Shown here: positions 35,368 to 44,072 of the stretch, piece by piece
Layout: each line of letters starts with the position of its first letter
Position numbering within the stretch: position 1 is the first letter of the stretch
Assembly (NCBI GenBank): GCA_958296405.1
Contig: OY282519.1
Span: 2,340,132-2,404,131 of the forward strand
Direction of reading: 5' to 3'
DNA length: 64,000 nucleotides
Source: an uncultured Pseudomonadales bacterium
Lineage (GTDB): Bacteria; Pseudomonadota; Gammaproteobacteria; Pseudomonadales; Azotimanducaceae
The notes under the pieces: generated by a model
What the model saw: only the letters and a program-made list of their open reading frames with translations
What the model was told of the DNA's origin: nothing
Databases searched by the model: none
Position numbers and translations under genes: made by a program

Positions 35368-35751
35368 ATGAACTACCGCACCGTAGCGATTCTGACTGTC
35401 GCCATCACACTGGCGCTAGCCACTCCTTCCAACGCGAATACCGATGAACCGAAGTATGCACCCCACCACGCATACCCCGATGTGTTCGGACACGAGGATG
35501 GCACATGGCAATGCACCCCCACGGTAGATGGAACGAGTCCCATCCCGTACACCGATTTTTACGCTCCGAGGACAGTGAGCAGTGCAGCTCTCAAGTTCCA
35601 AGGGGATCGCGTGGTGCTGGAATACAGCGGATGGGACGACGCTGATGACAAGCTCACTCTTGCAATGGCAGCACTTGGTGCGGATGTTGGCTATGAATCG
35701 GGTGCCCGCGTTGCAACATCCAAAGGCGGCCAAGGCCGGAAACGGCGTTGA
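35368..35751 (+). CDS. Exported hypothetical protein, IS cargo
   Basis: 127 residues from ATG 35368, 11 bp after the preceding stop. The signal peptide MNYRTVAILTVAITLALATP closely resembles that of the upstream gene, suggesting a duplicated leader or paralogy. The mature part has GTWQCTPTVDGTSPIPYTDF and ALKFQGDRVVLEYSG. The last 25 residues (VATSKGGQGRKRR) look out of frame, so the gene may be truncated by the right-end region of the element. No known domain. Confidence 0.55.
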   Translation: MNYRTVAILTVAITLALATPSNANTDEPKYAPHHAYPDVFGHEDGTWQCTPTVDGTSPIPYTDFYAPRTVSSAALKFQGDRVVLEYSGWDDADDKLTLAMAALGADVGYESGARVATSKGGQGRKRR

Positions 35752-35844
35752 GGCAGCGGAATCGCGCCACTTTCGCGGCGGTTCCGCGCCCAAGGCGCTG
35801 CCGAAGCCGCCTTTGCCGACCGTCAGCGACAGATCGGCGTCCTA

Positions 35845-35860
35845 TTCAGACCTTCCCTAG
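35845..35860. repeat. Right terminal inverted repeat plus CTAG target copy of the IS5-type element
   Basis: TTCAGACCTTCCCTAG, the exact reverse complement of 33886-33901. Continuing past it in the S9 peptidase frame gives a short native C-terminus. Confidence 0.9.
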
Positions 35861-35968
35861 GGATGGCTGGAGCGCCCTAGCGTTTGGCTCGGTGTCGCGT
35901 TCGGGCAAGCGAGGGGAGGAGCTAAGTTGTCGAAGTGGCGGCCTAGCTGGCCCAGCTTCGGCCGTCGG

Positions 35969-38875
35969 TCACTGCAAGCGGCCATGCCCGACGAGCCAGC
36001 GGAACTCCTCGAACGGGTCTGGCTCGTTGCGCCGCGGCAGCGCGTCGGGCGGCGGTTCGGAGCGCGCATCCGCCTCGGTGCCGCGCACATTCACCTCGAT
36101 CTCGCCTCGCGCCAACTGCCGGCGCCGCCATGCATCGGTGGCTTGCATGCGCTGCCACAAGTCCTCGATGCGCTCGCCAGCGTTGGGTGCCTGCGCCACT
36201 GCGCTTGGGAACACGTCGCCGTCCGGTGCCAACACATTGCCGCTGGTGATGATGTAGTACGCGGGGTAGGGCCAGGCGTCACCGCCGTTGGCCGCCCGGC
36301 GCAGCCAAGCGTACACGGCCAGTTGCAGATGCCGATTGCCTTCCATTTCGCGCTGGCGGAAGCGTTCGCTGGCCCACTTCGCGTCCATGACGATCTCGCG
36401 CCCAGCGTCCGTGCGCAGCAATAGGTCGATGCTGCCTTGGAGCGTGAACTCGCCGCAGGGCTGCGCCTCTTGGCGCTCGGTTTCCACCTGCACCACTTGG
36501 GTGCCGCGCAGGTGTGCGAGCAGCCGCGGCAGTGTGCGCTCCATCGTGGCGACGAAATGCAGCCGGTCTGTGCCGCGCCCCTTGGCGAGCAGCACCGCGC
36601 CTTCGCTGGCGATGAGCGGCGGCAGCGCGGCAGCCAACCAATCGCCGGTTTGGGCGGGGGTGAAGCGCGCCCAATCTGGGTTCTCCGTGAAGAACCGCTC
36701 CAACGTTCGATGCGCGAGGCTGCCATACAGCAGGGCGCGGTCCGGCACCTCGGCGGCGCGGGCCGGGCGCAGCCGCGCCAGATAACGCAGCGCCCAAGCA
36801 TGGGGGAAGTCGTAGAGCTTGCTTAAGGACGTGTAAGACTCCATCTCTCGTTTCGGCAGCGTGATGTCGGCCGGCAAGGCCCACCAGCGCTTCGGCGGTT
36901 GCGGCAGGCGCGGCTGCAGCTTGAGCGTGGGCACGTCGAGATTGGGAATGGTTGCATCGGCGCCATCGAGCAGCCCCGCGTCCAACGCCGTTTCCGCCCA
37001 GCCGGTGAAGCGGTGTTGAATGCGCTGCCACAGGGGATGGCGGCCGCCTTCCTCGCCATGCAAGACGAGCACGAGCCGGCGTTCGCAATTGACGATGGGG
37101 CGCAGCCAACCCCGCATCAGATTGCGCAAGCGGGCGGGGCCGTCTGGCAAGCACACGCCGGCGTCCGCGAGCGCTTGCAGTTCGGTTTGAGACCACGGCC
37201 AAGCGATCTCCGTCCGTTCCGCGGCCAGGTTCCACCAGAACACCTGCTGGAAGCGTTCCGTGACGGCGCCCGGGTGCGTGGCCGCCCGAACGTGGCCGGC
37301 GCCGGCGAAGTTTGTGGCGCCGGGTTCTGGCACCACCGCCTCGAAGAGCAGCCGCTCCAGTTCCAACTTGGCGATGCGGGCGCCTTGGCCGAGCGGCTCA
37401 AGCGAAGCGATGAATGCGCGGCATTGGCCGAGGGCGCGCGTGGCGGCAGCGCCGGCCTCGACTTCTTCGGTGGCGGCTTGATGCGCGAGCCAGTTGGCGC
37501 AGCGTCCGGCGCGCTCGGCCACCACTTGCACCGGCGCGCCGGAGGAGGCGGCAAAGCGCTCGCTTTCAAGCCAGTAGCGGATGGCCTCGCGGTCTTGGGC
37601 GCGGGCTTTGGCGAAGCGGGCTGCGTCATGCTCTTCATTGCCGGATGCGGCCAGCGCGAGCGCGGCTGTGTCGGCTGTATCGCGGCTTGCTGCTTGGGCT
37701 GTTGCGTCGGTATTGGCTGTGCCGTCGGTTGCGTCCAAAGCCGGTCCCGCTGCGTCGACGTGCTCCGCTGCGTCTCCATCGCCGTCGCCGGCTGCGGCGC
37801 TCGCCTCTCGCGCCGCATCGCGCTCCGTTCGCTTGGCGAGTGCTTTCTCGATGGCCGCTTGCCACGCTTCGCCGCCGATGCCGGGGCTCTGCGACACCGC
37901 GTCCGCCAAGGTGCTGCGGATGTCGCGTGGCAACGGGCCGACGGGATGCAGCAGGAATTGCAGCAACAGATGCAAATCCAAGGGTTCCCACAAGAGCGCC
38001 AGCGCCAGCTTCAGCACTTGCGGCGTGGGCCGCAGCCGCGAGCGATGCTGGAAGCCGGCGCGTGGCAGGCCGCCGCGCTCCAGCGCGTTGTCCAGCATCA
38101 CGCCGTGTTGGGTCGCCACCACGACGGCGCTGTTTGGGTCGATGCAGCGCAGGCACTCCGCCACGGCCTGCGCGGAGACGTCCCGTGAGGCGCTCTGCAC
38201 CACGACGAACGTGCCATCGCCGCGCAACGCCTCTTGTTTGGCCGCCGCCGGCGCGTCGTGGTTCCATCCGTCGCCGGCGGCCTGCTCGTCTTCCAGCAAC
38301 GCCGCCTGCAGGCGGCCAAGGTCGGTGCCCGGCGCCGCCGCTGGTCGCAGCGTCACCGCGGCGTCCACTTCGTGGCCGATCGCCTTGATCACGCGCCGCC
38401 AAGCCAGCGGCCAGTGGTCGATGTCATCGAGCAGGATGAGCCGCTCGATCTGCGTCCTCCTGCCTTTGAGCGCGGCTTCAATGGCGCGCAGCCGTTGGCC
38501 TAGGCAGGGCAACGGCCCCTGTTCGGCGATGCGCTCGATGGCGGCCATGTCTGCGAGGCGCGGCGGCGCGTCGCCAAAGCGACCGTCCCAACCGTGTTCG
38601 TACCACGTTGCCCGCCACTCTGAGAGCGTCTTGGCGACGCCGATGGGATCGATGGCGAAGGAGGCATGGTAGAAACGCACGAAGTCGTCCGCCGCTGCGA
38701 CGCAACTGCGGTACCGGGCCAGCTCCGCTGCGGCATGTTCCAGCATCGGCGGCAGCCCAAGGTCTGTCTCCAGCGCGGCAAGGAGGCCGAGGGGCCCCAA
38801 CCGCGCGGTGCCCACGGCGCTCTTTGGCGCGGCCGGATCCAAGCCATCCAAGTGTTGGCCGAAGTAAACGATCAC
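35969..38875 (-). CDS. AddB/RecB-like PD-(D/E)XK nuclease, stand-alone
   Basis: 968 residues. The N-terminal half is an inactivated helicase-like alpha/beta region as in AddB: LLLDDIDHWPLAWRRVIKA and FVVVQSASRDVSAQAVAECL. A low-complexity Ala/Asp/Thr segment lies near 385-430. The C-terminal nuclease shows LLYGSLAHRTLERFF, LQGSIDLLLRTDAGREIVMD, DAKWA and the QLAVYAWLRR helix, giving the His-Asp-Asp-x-Lys set of RecB-family nucleases. Cysteines for an Fe-S cluster are not evident. Normally a UvrD-type AddA partner is adjacent; none is seen here, so it may pair with a distant gene. It is convergent with the peptidase/IS region. Confidence 0.8.
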   Translation of the reverse strand: MIVYFGQHLDGLDPAAPKSAVGTARLGPLGLLAALETDLGLPPMLEHAAAELARYRSCVAAADDFVRFYHASFAIDPIGVAKTLSEWRATWYEHGWDGRFGDAPPRLADMAAIERIAEQGPLPCLGQRLRAIEAALKGRRTQIERLILLDDIDHWPLAWRRVIKAIGHEVDAAVTLRPAAAPGTDLGRLQAALLEDEQAAGDGWNHDAPAAAKQEALRGDGTFVVVQSASRDVSAQAVAECLRCIDPNSAVVVATQHGVMLDNALERGGLPRAGFQHRSRLRPTPQVLKLALALLWEPLDLHLLLQFLLHPVGPLPRDIRSTLADAVSQSPGIGGEAWQAAIEKALAKRTERDAAREASAAAGDGDGDAAEHVDAAGPALDATDGTANTDATAQAASRDTADTAALALAASGNEEHDAARFAKARAQDREAIRYWLESERFAASSGAPVQVVAERAGRCANWLAHQAATEEVEAGAAATRALGQCRAFIASLEPLGQGARIAKLELERLLFEAVVPEPGATNFAGAGHVRAATHPGAVTERFQQVFWWNLAAERTEIAWPWSQTELQALADAGVCLPDGPARLRNLMRGWLRPIVNCERRLVLVLHGEEGGRHPLWQRIQHRFTGWAETALDAGLLDGADATIPNLDVPTLKLQPRLPQPPKRWWALPADITLPKREMESYTSLSKLYDFPHAWALRYLARLRPARAAEVPDRALLYGSLAHRTLERFFTENPDWARFTPAQTGDWLAAALPPLIASEGAVLLAKGRGTDRLHFVATMERTLPRLLAHLRGTQVVQVETERQEAQPCGEFTLQGSIDLLLRTDAGREIVMDAKWASERFRQREMEGNRHLQLAVYAWLRRAANGGDAWPYPAYYIITSGNVLAPDGDVFPSAVAQAPNAGERIEDLWQRMQATDAWRRRQLARGEIEVNVRGTEADARSEPPPDALPRRNEPDPFEEFRWLVGHGRLQ

Positions 38876-38927
38876 GGGTGGAGCCCGCCGATTGGGCGCG
38901 GCGTTCCGCCCTTTATGCGGAAACTGG

Positions 38928-39578
38928 CTATGGGGAAACGGGGCTCAATTGGCGTGGCCGTCGGTAGAGCGCCAAGTCCGCCAACGCCGTGGCCGCCAAC
39001 AGCGCGAGCGCAAGGATGATGCGCGGGTCTCCCAAGTACAGCGTGGGTTCGATGGGGAAGGCGATAGTCTTCTCCAACGCGGCCAGCTTGTATGGATGGC
39101 GCACCCGCATCTCGGGGTTGGAGGCGATCTCCAACAAATCCCGCCGGCTGCGATAGCGCATCAGCGCGGCCATCTGCCAATGCTCCGCCCCTTCGATGCC
39201 AGCCAAGTCCATGGCGTCAAACACGGCTTGGCCGGCGATCGCCGGATGCGAGGCGCGGCGCTGCAGCGCCGGATACATGTACTCCATGTAGTGTTCCATG
39301 GCTGCCGCGGAGGAGGCGATCGGCGCTGCGCCGGGGATGGCGTCCGGCACCTCCTTCAAGTCCACCAAGTTCACCATGAGGAACTGCCGCCCAGTATCTT
39401 CCTCCATGAAACGCCTGAGCGGCGCCACCTGCTCATCGGTGAAGCCACTGGCCTCGAATTGCTCGACGAACGCCTCGATCTCATCTTGCGAAAGCGGGCC
39501 GCCCGTATTCGTGTACCAAAGCGCGAGGACGACATAGAGGAGCGTGGGCGGCGCCCAAAGCAGGATGCGCTTGTTCAT
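38928..39578 (-). CDS. Predicted membrane protein with DUF1330-like central segment
   Basis: 216 residues from ATG 39576-39578; the longer start at 39638 adds an unlikely hydrophilic leader. A transmembrane helix follows the start (ILLWAPPTLLYVVLALWYTN) and a second is at the C-terminus (IILALALLAATALADLALY). The loop between contains QFLMVNLVDLKEVP, ending the first beta strand of a ferredoxin-like domain, which loosely resembles DUF1330. Function unknown. Confidence 0.6.
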   Translation of the reverse strand: MNKRILLWAPPTLLYVVLALWYTNTGGPLSQDEIEAFVEQFEASGFTDEQVAPLRRFMEEDTGRQFLMVNLVDLKEVPDAIPGAAPIASSAAAMEHYMEYMYPALQRRASHPAIAGQAVFDAMDLAGIEGAEHWQMAALMRYRSRRDLLEIASNPEMRVRHPYKLAALEKTIAFPIEPTLYLGDPRIILALALLAATALADLALYRRPRQLSPVSP

Positions 39579-39741
39579 GGCAACTTGTGGCGTTCCGTGA
39601 TGGAGAGAGCATACTTCACCCGTTGGGGCAGGCGGCACTGTGTGCTAGCTCGCTGCCGTTGCTGGGCGCCCGCCTTGTACCATTCGGATGCGACGTGCCG
39701 GTGCCCAAGCCCCGGCGCGTGTGCTGGCGCGGAGGCCAAGG

Positions 39742-40749
39742 ATGTCTGACGAGACGACACCGCCCGAACTGCCGCCGCCGGACCAATCCAAGCGTTCCGG
39801 CGCGGCGCGGGGCTTGCTGTACGGCTTGTCTTTGCCGGAGCGGGCGCTGCGCGGCGCCGCCGGGGTGCTCGGCGGCACGCTGCGCGAATCTGCCCATGTG
39901 CTGCTGCCAGACGCAGTGCGCAACGCCAAGACCTATCGCGCGTTCATCGGCCAAATGCTGGACTTCATGGCGGAGGACATGGGTGGCGCGGCGCCGACGC
40001 CGGCTGGGGTGCAAGGAGACCGCGTCGATCAGTTCGTGGCGCGCAAGAGCGTCGGCAATTTCGTGGAGGTGGTGAGCCTCGCCACGCTGCACCTGTCGCC
40101 GATGCTGCTGCTCGCCATCGTCAGCGACATGGCGTATGGCTCCCAAGCCTACTTGCGCGAACTCGCCGAGGAGTTGGAGCGCCAAGGCGTGGTGGAGGAT
40201 GCCGCCGCCATCGCCGAAGTGGATGACTTGTTGGACCAAGTGGCTGCGGCGAGCGAGCGCACGGCAACGGCCTTCGACACGCCGCCGCTCTCCGCCGAGG
40301 GCTTGCGGGAGACGGTGCAGGAAACCCGCGAATCCCTCGCCGCGGTGGATGTGCGCAAACTGTTGCCAGAGCGCGACCTGGCCAGCCTGTGGGATGCCAT
40401 GCAGGCGGCAGCGAGCCGCGCCGACGTGAGTGCGTTCACCGTGTCTGGGCTGATGACGCTCGGCACCCTGGACAAGATTGGCAAGGCCGGCACCGGGGCG
40501 CTGTCCACGGTGCGTGCGGCCGGCACGTTGCTGGACCGGAATGTCCTGAGCCATTACCGGAGCGTGTTGGCAGACACGGAGGATCGCGGCTTTTACGCGA
40601 GCTTGGCCGCAACGAGCCGCCCCTATCTGGACGCCGCGGCGCAGAACTTCTCTTGGCAGCAACGCACCGTCACGGAGGCATGGCTGGAAGGCGGCGCGCG
40701 GCGGGCGTGGCGCAAAGCGCGGGGCTGGGCGACGGGGCGGCGCAGGTAA
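39742..40749 (+). CDS. Conserved hypothetical protein
   Basis: 335 residues from ATG 39742 preceded by GGAGG. It begins MSDETTPPELPPPDQSKRS, then continues as a largely helical protein with one moderately hydrophobic segment (EVVSLATLHLSPMLLLAIVS) and a Gly-rich GAAGVLGGTLRESAHVLLP. The basic C-terminus (WLEGGARRAWRKARG) is probably cytoplasmic or membrane-peripheral. I do not recognise a family. Monocistronic, divergent from the membrane-protein gene. Confidence 0.65.
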   Translation: MSDETTPPELPPPDQSKRSGAARGLLYGLSLPERALRGAAGVLGGTLRESAHVLLPDAVRNAKTYRAFIGQMLDFMAEDMGGAAPTPAGVQGDRVDQFVARKSVGNFVEVVSLATLHLSPMLLLAIVSDMAYGSQAYLRELAEELERQGVVEDAAAIAEVDDLLDQVAAASERTATAFDTPPLSAEGLRETVQETRESLAAVDVRKLLPERDLASLWDAMQAAASRADVSAFTVSGLMTLGTLDKIGKAGTGALSTVRAAGTLLDRNVLSHYRSVLADTEDRGFYASLAATSRPYLDAAAQNFSWQQRTVTEAWLEGGARRAWRKARGWATGRRR

Positions 40750-41119
40750 CCGTTCGCCAGCCAACGCGGGGGTGATGCCGATGGGTTGTGCTAGGCGAGG
40801 CCCAACGGGCAATGGTCTCGCCGCGTACCTGCTTCAACGTGGAGAAGCGGTGCTCTTGGGGTCCGTTTGGCCGTGGCTGAGCCCGGCTCCGCGATGTCGC
40901 CTTGGATGTGCGCGTCGTCCACGGCGCCGGCTGCGTGCAGCAACGGAGCGGCGTGGCTTGGCGCGGACAGCTGGCCGCCCGCCATCGCCGCGCAACCGAT
41001 CAACGCGGCCAACGCGATGTCCCTCGGCGTCGGCGCATGACGTATCCGGTTCCGCCACATCGGGGGCAGAGCGATGCATCGTGGCCGCATTGTCGGTGGG
41101 TGGTTGCTTCGCATACGCT
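40750..41119. other. Gap without convincing gene
   Basis: 370 bp between the hypothetical gene and the decayed propeller gene. A minus-strand frame (40791-41156) encodes a stretch with a hydrophobic segment ALAALIGCAAMAGGQLSA that could be a remnant of a small exported protein, but start, codon use and end are unconvincing. No repeat or RNA structure seen. Confidence 0.4.
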
Positions 41120-42253
41120 GTGCGCGTGGCAACGCTTGGTCAATCCCGCGTGGCATCGCAGCGGCTCGGCGTGTTGGCGCTTGCCGCGGCGCTGGCGTGG
41201 GCGCCAGAAGGAGGTGCAGAAGTGCGTGTGGAACGCCTGCTCGACCGGCCCATCATCGAACCCGCGACGCACCCGAGCATCGGCGAGAACATCCAAGGCC
41301 CTTCGCTGGTGCGTGTGCCGGATTGGGTGGCAGCGCCGCTCGGCGCCTACTACCTTTACTTCGCGGACCACAAAGGCCGCTATATCCGCTTGGCCTACGC
41401 GGATGCGCTGACGGGGCCGTGGCAGGTGCATGAGCCGGGCAGCCTGCGGTTGGAGGCATCTCGCTTCCTCACGGAACCGCACCGGCCCAACGCGCGAAGG
41501 CTTCCGCTTCATGCCTGCGGTTGGAGGCATCTCGCTTCCTCACGGAACGGCCCACGCCGAGCGCGGAGGAGCTCGCGGCCTTCGAGCGCCGCAGCCAAGG
41601 CCGCCTGCTACATTCAGCGCTGCACGAAATCACCACGCCGCACATTGCTTCGCCGGATGTCTTGGTCGACGACGAGCGGCAACGCTTCGTAATGTATTTC
41701 CACGGTTTGGAGGGCGTGGGCGCGCAAGTGAGCCGGGTGGCCACGTCCGCCGATGGCATCCACTTCACCGCGCATCCGGAGACCGTCCGGCGCACCTATC
41801 TGCGGGCGTTCAAGCACGCCGGCATGACGTATCTGATGGCGATGCCGGGCCAGTTCTACCGCTCGCAGGACGGTTTGACCGGCTTTGAGGAAGGGCCTCT
41901 CCTCTTCAATGCGGACATGCGCCACGCGGCGCTCTTTAAAGCGCGGCGACACGCTGCATGTGTTCTGGACGCAGGTGGGCCATGCGCCGGAACGCATTCT
42001 GTTAAGCCGCATTGACCTGCGGGGCGATTGGCAGGCTTGGCGCGACGGCGAAGCGGTGGACGTGCTGCGACCAGAGCGTGAGTGGGAAGGGGCGAACGCG
42101 CCCGTGGCGCCTTCCGTGCGCAGCGTCGCCTATGGGGTGGTGAATCAACTGCGAGACCCGGCCATCTTCGTGGAGGATGGCCGGACGTTCCTGCTCTACG
42201 CCGTGGCCGGGGAACGGGGCATCGCTATCGCCGAGGTGTTTTTCGAGGATTGA
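41120..42253 (+). pseudogene. Secreted beta-propeller (GH43-like) protein, broken by duplication and frameshift
   Basis: From GTG 41120 the frame has a signal peptide (ASQRLGVLALAAALAWAPEG) and propeller-type strands (YYLYFADHKGRYIRLAYADA). At 41443-41548 a 35-bp sequence is present twice, 71 bp apart, shifting the frame. The second frame carries HEITTPHIASPDVLVDDERQ and GMTYLMAMPGQFYRSQDGL, until an extra A in the AAA run at 41938-41941 shifts again. The last frame ends RDPAIFVEDGRTFLLYAVAG and TGA 42251-42253. Removing both lesions restores a continuous five-bladed-propeller-like protein typical of glycoside hydrolase family 43-like proteins. It should be non-functional unless these are assembly errors. 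Confidence 0.8.
41443..41548. repeat. 71-bp tandem duplication in the propeller pseudogene
   Basis: CCTGCGGTTGGAGGCATCTC and the next 15 bases occur at 41443-41477 and again at 41514-41548, identical over 35 bp. The period of 71 bp is not a multiple of three, explaining the first frameshift. Confidence 0.9.
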
Positions 42254-42529
42254 GCGGGGCAGCGCCCCACGAGGCAGGCTTGCGTGCGGGAGGCTGCGCC
42301 TAGGCGTCTCGCCCCGTTTGGCGCCACAAAGCAAACCTGTGCCGCCCAGCGGCGTTCGCGGAGCCTATCGGGCGGCGCGCGATGTCGCGGCGAGCCGCCG
42401 CCGGGGGTTGCCGGCGTTACCGATTCGCCGGTTGGCGAGGGCGCGGACGAGGCGGGCGGCGCCGCGTTCGACCGAGCGGCCCGCGGGCGAATCAAGCGCG
42501 CTTCGGCCTAGTGCGCCGCCGCGGCTGCG

Positions 42530-43987
42530 TTACGAAGCGAAAGCAGGTGGCGGCGTGAAGCCGCCGGTCTCCTGGCCGATGAGCCGCGCGATTTCGATGG
42601 CGCGGTGGTCTTGATATGACATGCAAACGGTTTGCAGGCAGATGGGCAGCCCCTCGCTGGAGAGGCCGACCGGAAACGCGGTGGCTGGCAGGAACGCCAC
42701 GTTCGGCCAACCGGCCCAGAAGATGTGCTCGAAATACGGGCGCTCGGCGCCGTCCACGTTGATGGTGCGCTCGTCTAGGGGGCGGTGATCGTGGGGAATT
42801 GCTGTCATGGATGTGAGCGGCGCGATCACCACGTCCCAGTCTTGGAAAAAGGCATCCCAAGCGCGGCGCAGCTTTTCGCGCCGGAAGTTGTGGCGAATCC
42901 ACTCGCGGTGGGACATCACCGCGGCGCGCGCGCTCACTGCAGCCGCGGAATCGTCGTCCGGCGCCAAGGCATCCACATAGCGCTGAATCTCGGCAATGCG
43001 GCTCGCCGGCTGTCCGCTCGCCATGGTTGCTCCGGAGAGGCTGCGGAAGATGTTGTGGCCTTTGCGAAAGTCGATGTCTGGCCGCGCCGTGTCTGACACC
43101 ACGGCACCCAGCCGCGCGAGCGTCTCGCCCAACGTCACCACCTTGTCTGCGATCTCCCGCGACACCGGCGCCATGTCGTCGTCTGGCCACAGGGCGACGC
43201 GCAGGCCGGCTAGGGTTCGGATTCCGGGGGCAGGTAGATTGAGCTGCCAGCCGACGGCCTCGCGCTCGATGGGCCCGGCCATGATGTCTAGCGCGAGCGC
43301 CAAGTCTTCAGCGCTGCGGGCAAGCGGGCCGCAGACGGAGACGTCCGGGTCTGGCACACCTTCGACGATCTCATGGCCGGCCTCCGGCACGATGCCCCAA
43401 GTCGGCTTGTGGCCATAGACGCCGCAAAAGTGCGCCGGCGTGCGAATGGAGCCGCCGATGTCGGAGCCGGCCTCGAGGGCGGAGAAGCCGGCTGCCATGG
43501 CCGCCGCGCTGCCGCCGGATGAGCCGCCCGGCGTGCGCTCGAAGTTCCACGGATTGTTGGTGGCGCCGTAGATCGGGTTGTAGCTCTGGATGTCTGACAG
43601 GTCCACGGGCACGTTGGTTTTGCCCAAGAAGTGGGCGCCGGCGGCGCGGAAACGCTGCACGGCGAGGCCATCCTTTGCCGCGACGTTGTTTCGGTACGCC
43701 TCGATGCCCCACGTCGCCGGCGTGCCGGCCATCACGTAAGACTCCTTGATGGTGAGCGGCACGCCGTGCAATGGCCCCAAGCGCTCGCCCCGCGCCAGCG
43801 CGGCATCGGCTGCCTTGGCTTCCTCCACGGCGCGCTCGAACCTGCGCACCACCACGGCGTTCACGTCGCCGTCCAAGCGCTCGATGCGCTCGATGAATAG
43901 CTGCGTTAGCTCAAGCGCACTCACTTCCTTGGTGCGGATGAGCCGCGCCAACTCGTGTGCGGAGGCGAAGGCGTGGTTCGTGCTCAT
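42530..43987 (-). CDS. Amidase signature family enzyme
   Basis: 485 residues. The Ser-cisSer-Lys triad is visible: Lys81 in PLTIKESY, the Ser pair of TPGGSSGGSAAAMAAG (156-157) and nucleophile Ser180 in GSDIGGSIRTPAHFCGVYG. It hydrolyses amide bonds of small carboxamides or acyl-amides in the cytoplasm; substrate unknown. Normal family length. It ends the minus-strand hydrolase/oxygenase group (42.5-47.9 kb) and is separated from the alpha/beta hydrolase by 85 bp. Confidence 0.93.
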   Translation of the reverse strand: MSTNHAFASAHELARLIRTKEVSALELTQLFIERIERLDGDVNAVVVRRFERAVEEAKAADAALARGERLGPLHGVPLTIKESYVMAGTPATWGIEAYRNNVAAKDGLAVQRFRAAGAHFLGKTNVPVDLSDIQSYNPIYGATNNPWNFERTPGGSSGGSAAAMAAGFSALEAGSDIGGSIRTPAHFCGVYGHKPTWGIVPEAGHEIVEGVPDPDVSVCGPLARSAEDLALALDIMAGPIEREAVGWQLNLPAPGIRTLAGLRVALWPDDDMAPVSREIADKVVTLGETLARLGAVVSDTARPDIDFRKGHNIFRSLSGATMASGQPASRIAEIQRYVDALAPDDDSAAAVSARAAVMSHREWIRHNFRREKLRRAWDAFFQDWDVVIAPLTSMTAIPHDHRPLDERTINVDGAERPYFEHIFWAGWPNVAFLPATAFPVGLSSEGLPICLQTVCMSYQDHRAIEIARLIGQETGGFTPPPAFAS

Positions 43988-44072
43988 GCGGTGCTCCTCA
44001 TTGGCCGTTGGGCAGACGGGCGGCGCCTCAGCGCCGACGCCGCGGGCGGCCGCGTTCCTTCGCGCGCAACCG

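Larger units (their letters stand above)
33886..35860. mobile_element. IS5-type element with exported-protein cargo (non-autonomous)
   Basis: The element is delimited by 12-bp perfect terminal inverted repeats (GGAAGGTCTGAA at 33890-33901, TTCAGACCTTCC at 35845-35856) and by a CTAG on each side, as expected for the YTAR target duplication of IS5-family elements. Inside are only an N-terminal transposase fragment and two genes for proteins with signal peptides. A full IS5 transposase gene would need about 1 kb that is missing. Movement would therefore require a transposase in trans. The insertion hit the 3' end of the S9 peptidase gene. Confidence 0.85.

Noticed and set aside
40791-41156. Possible small exported protein on the minus strand
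   Set aside because: Hydrophobic segment is present, but start, composition and the rest of the frame are unconvincing.
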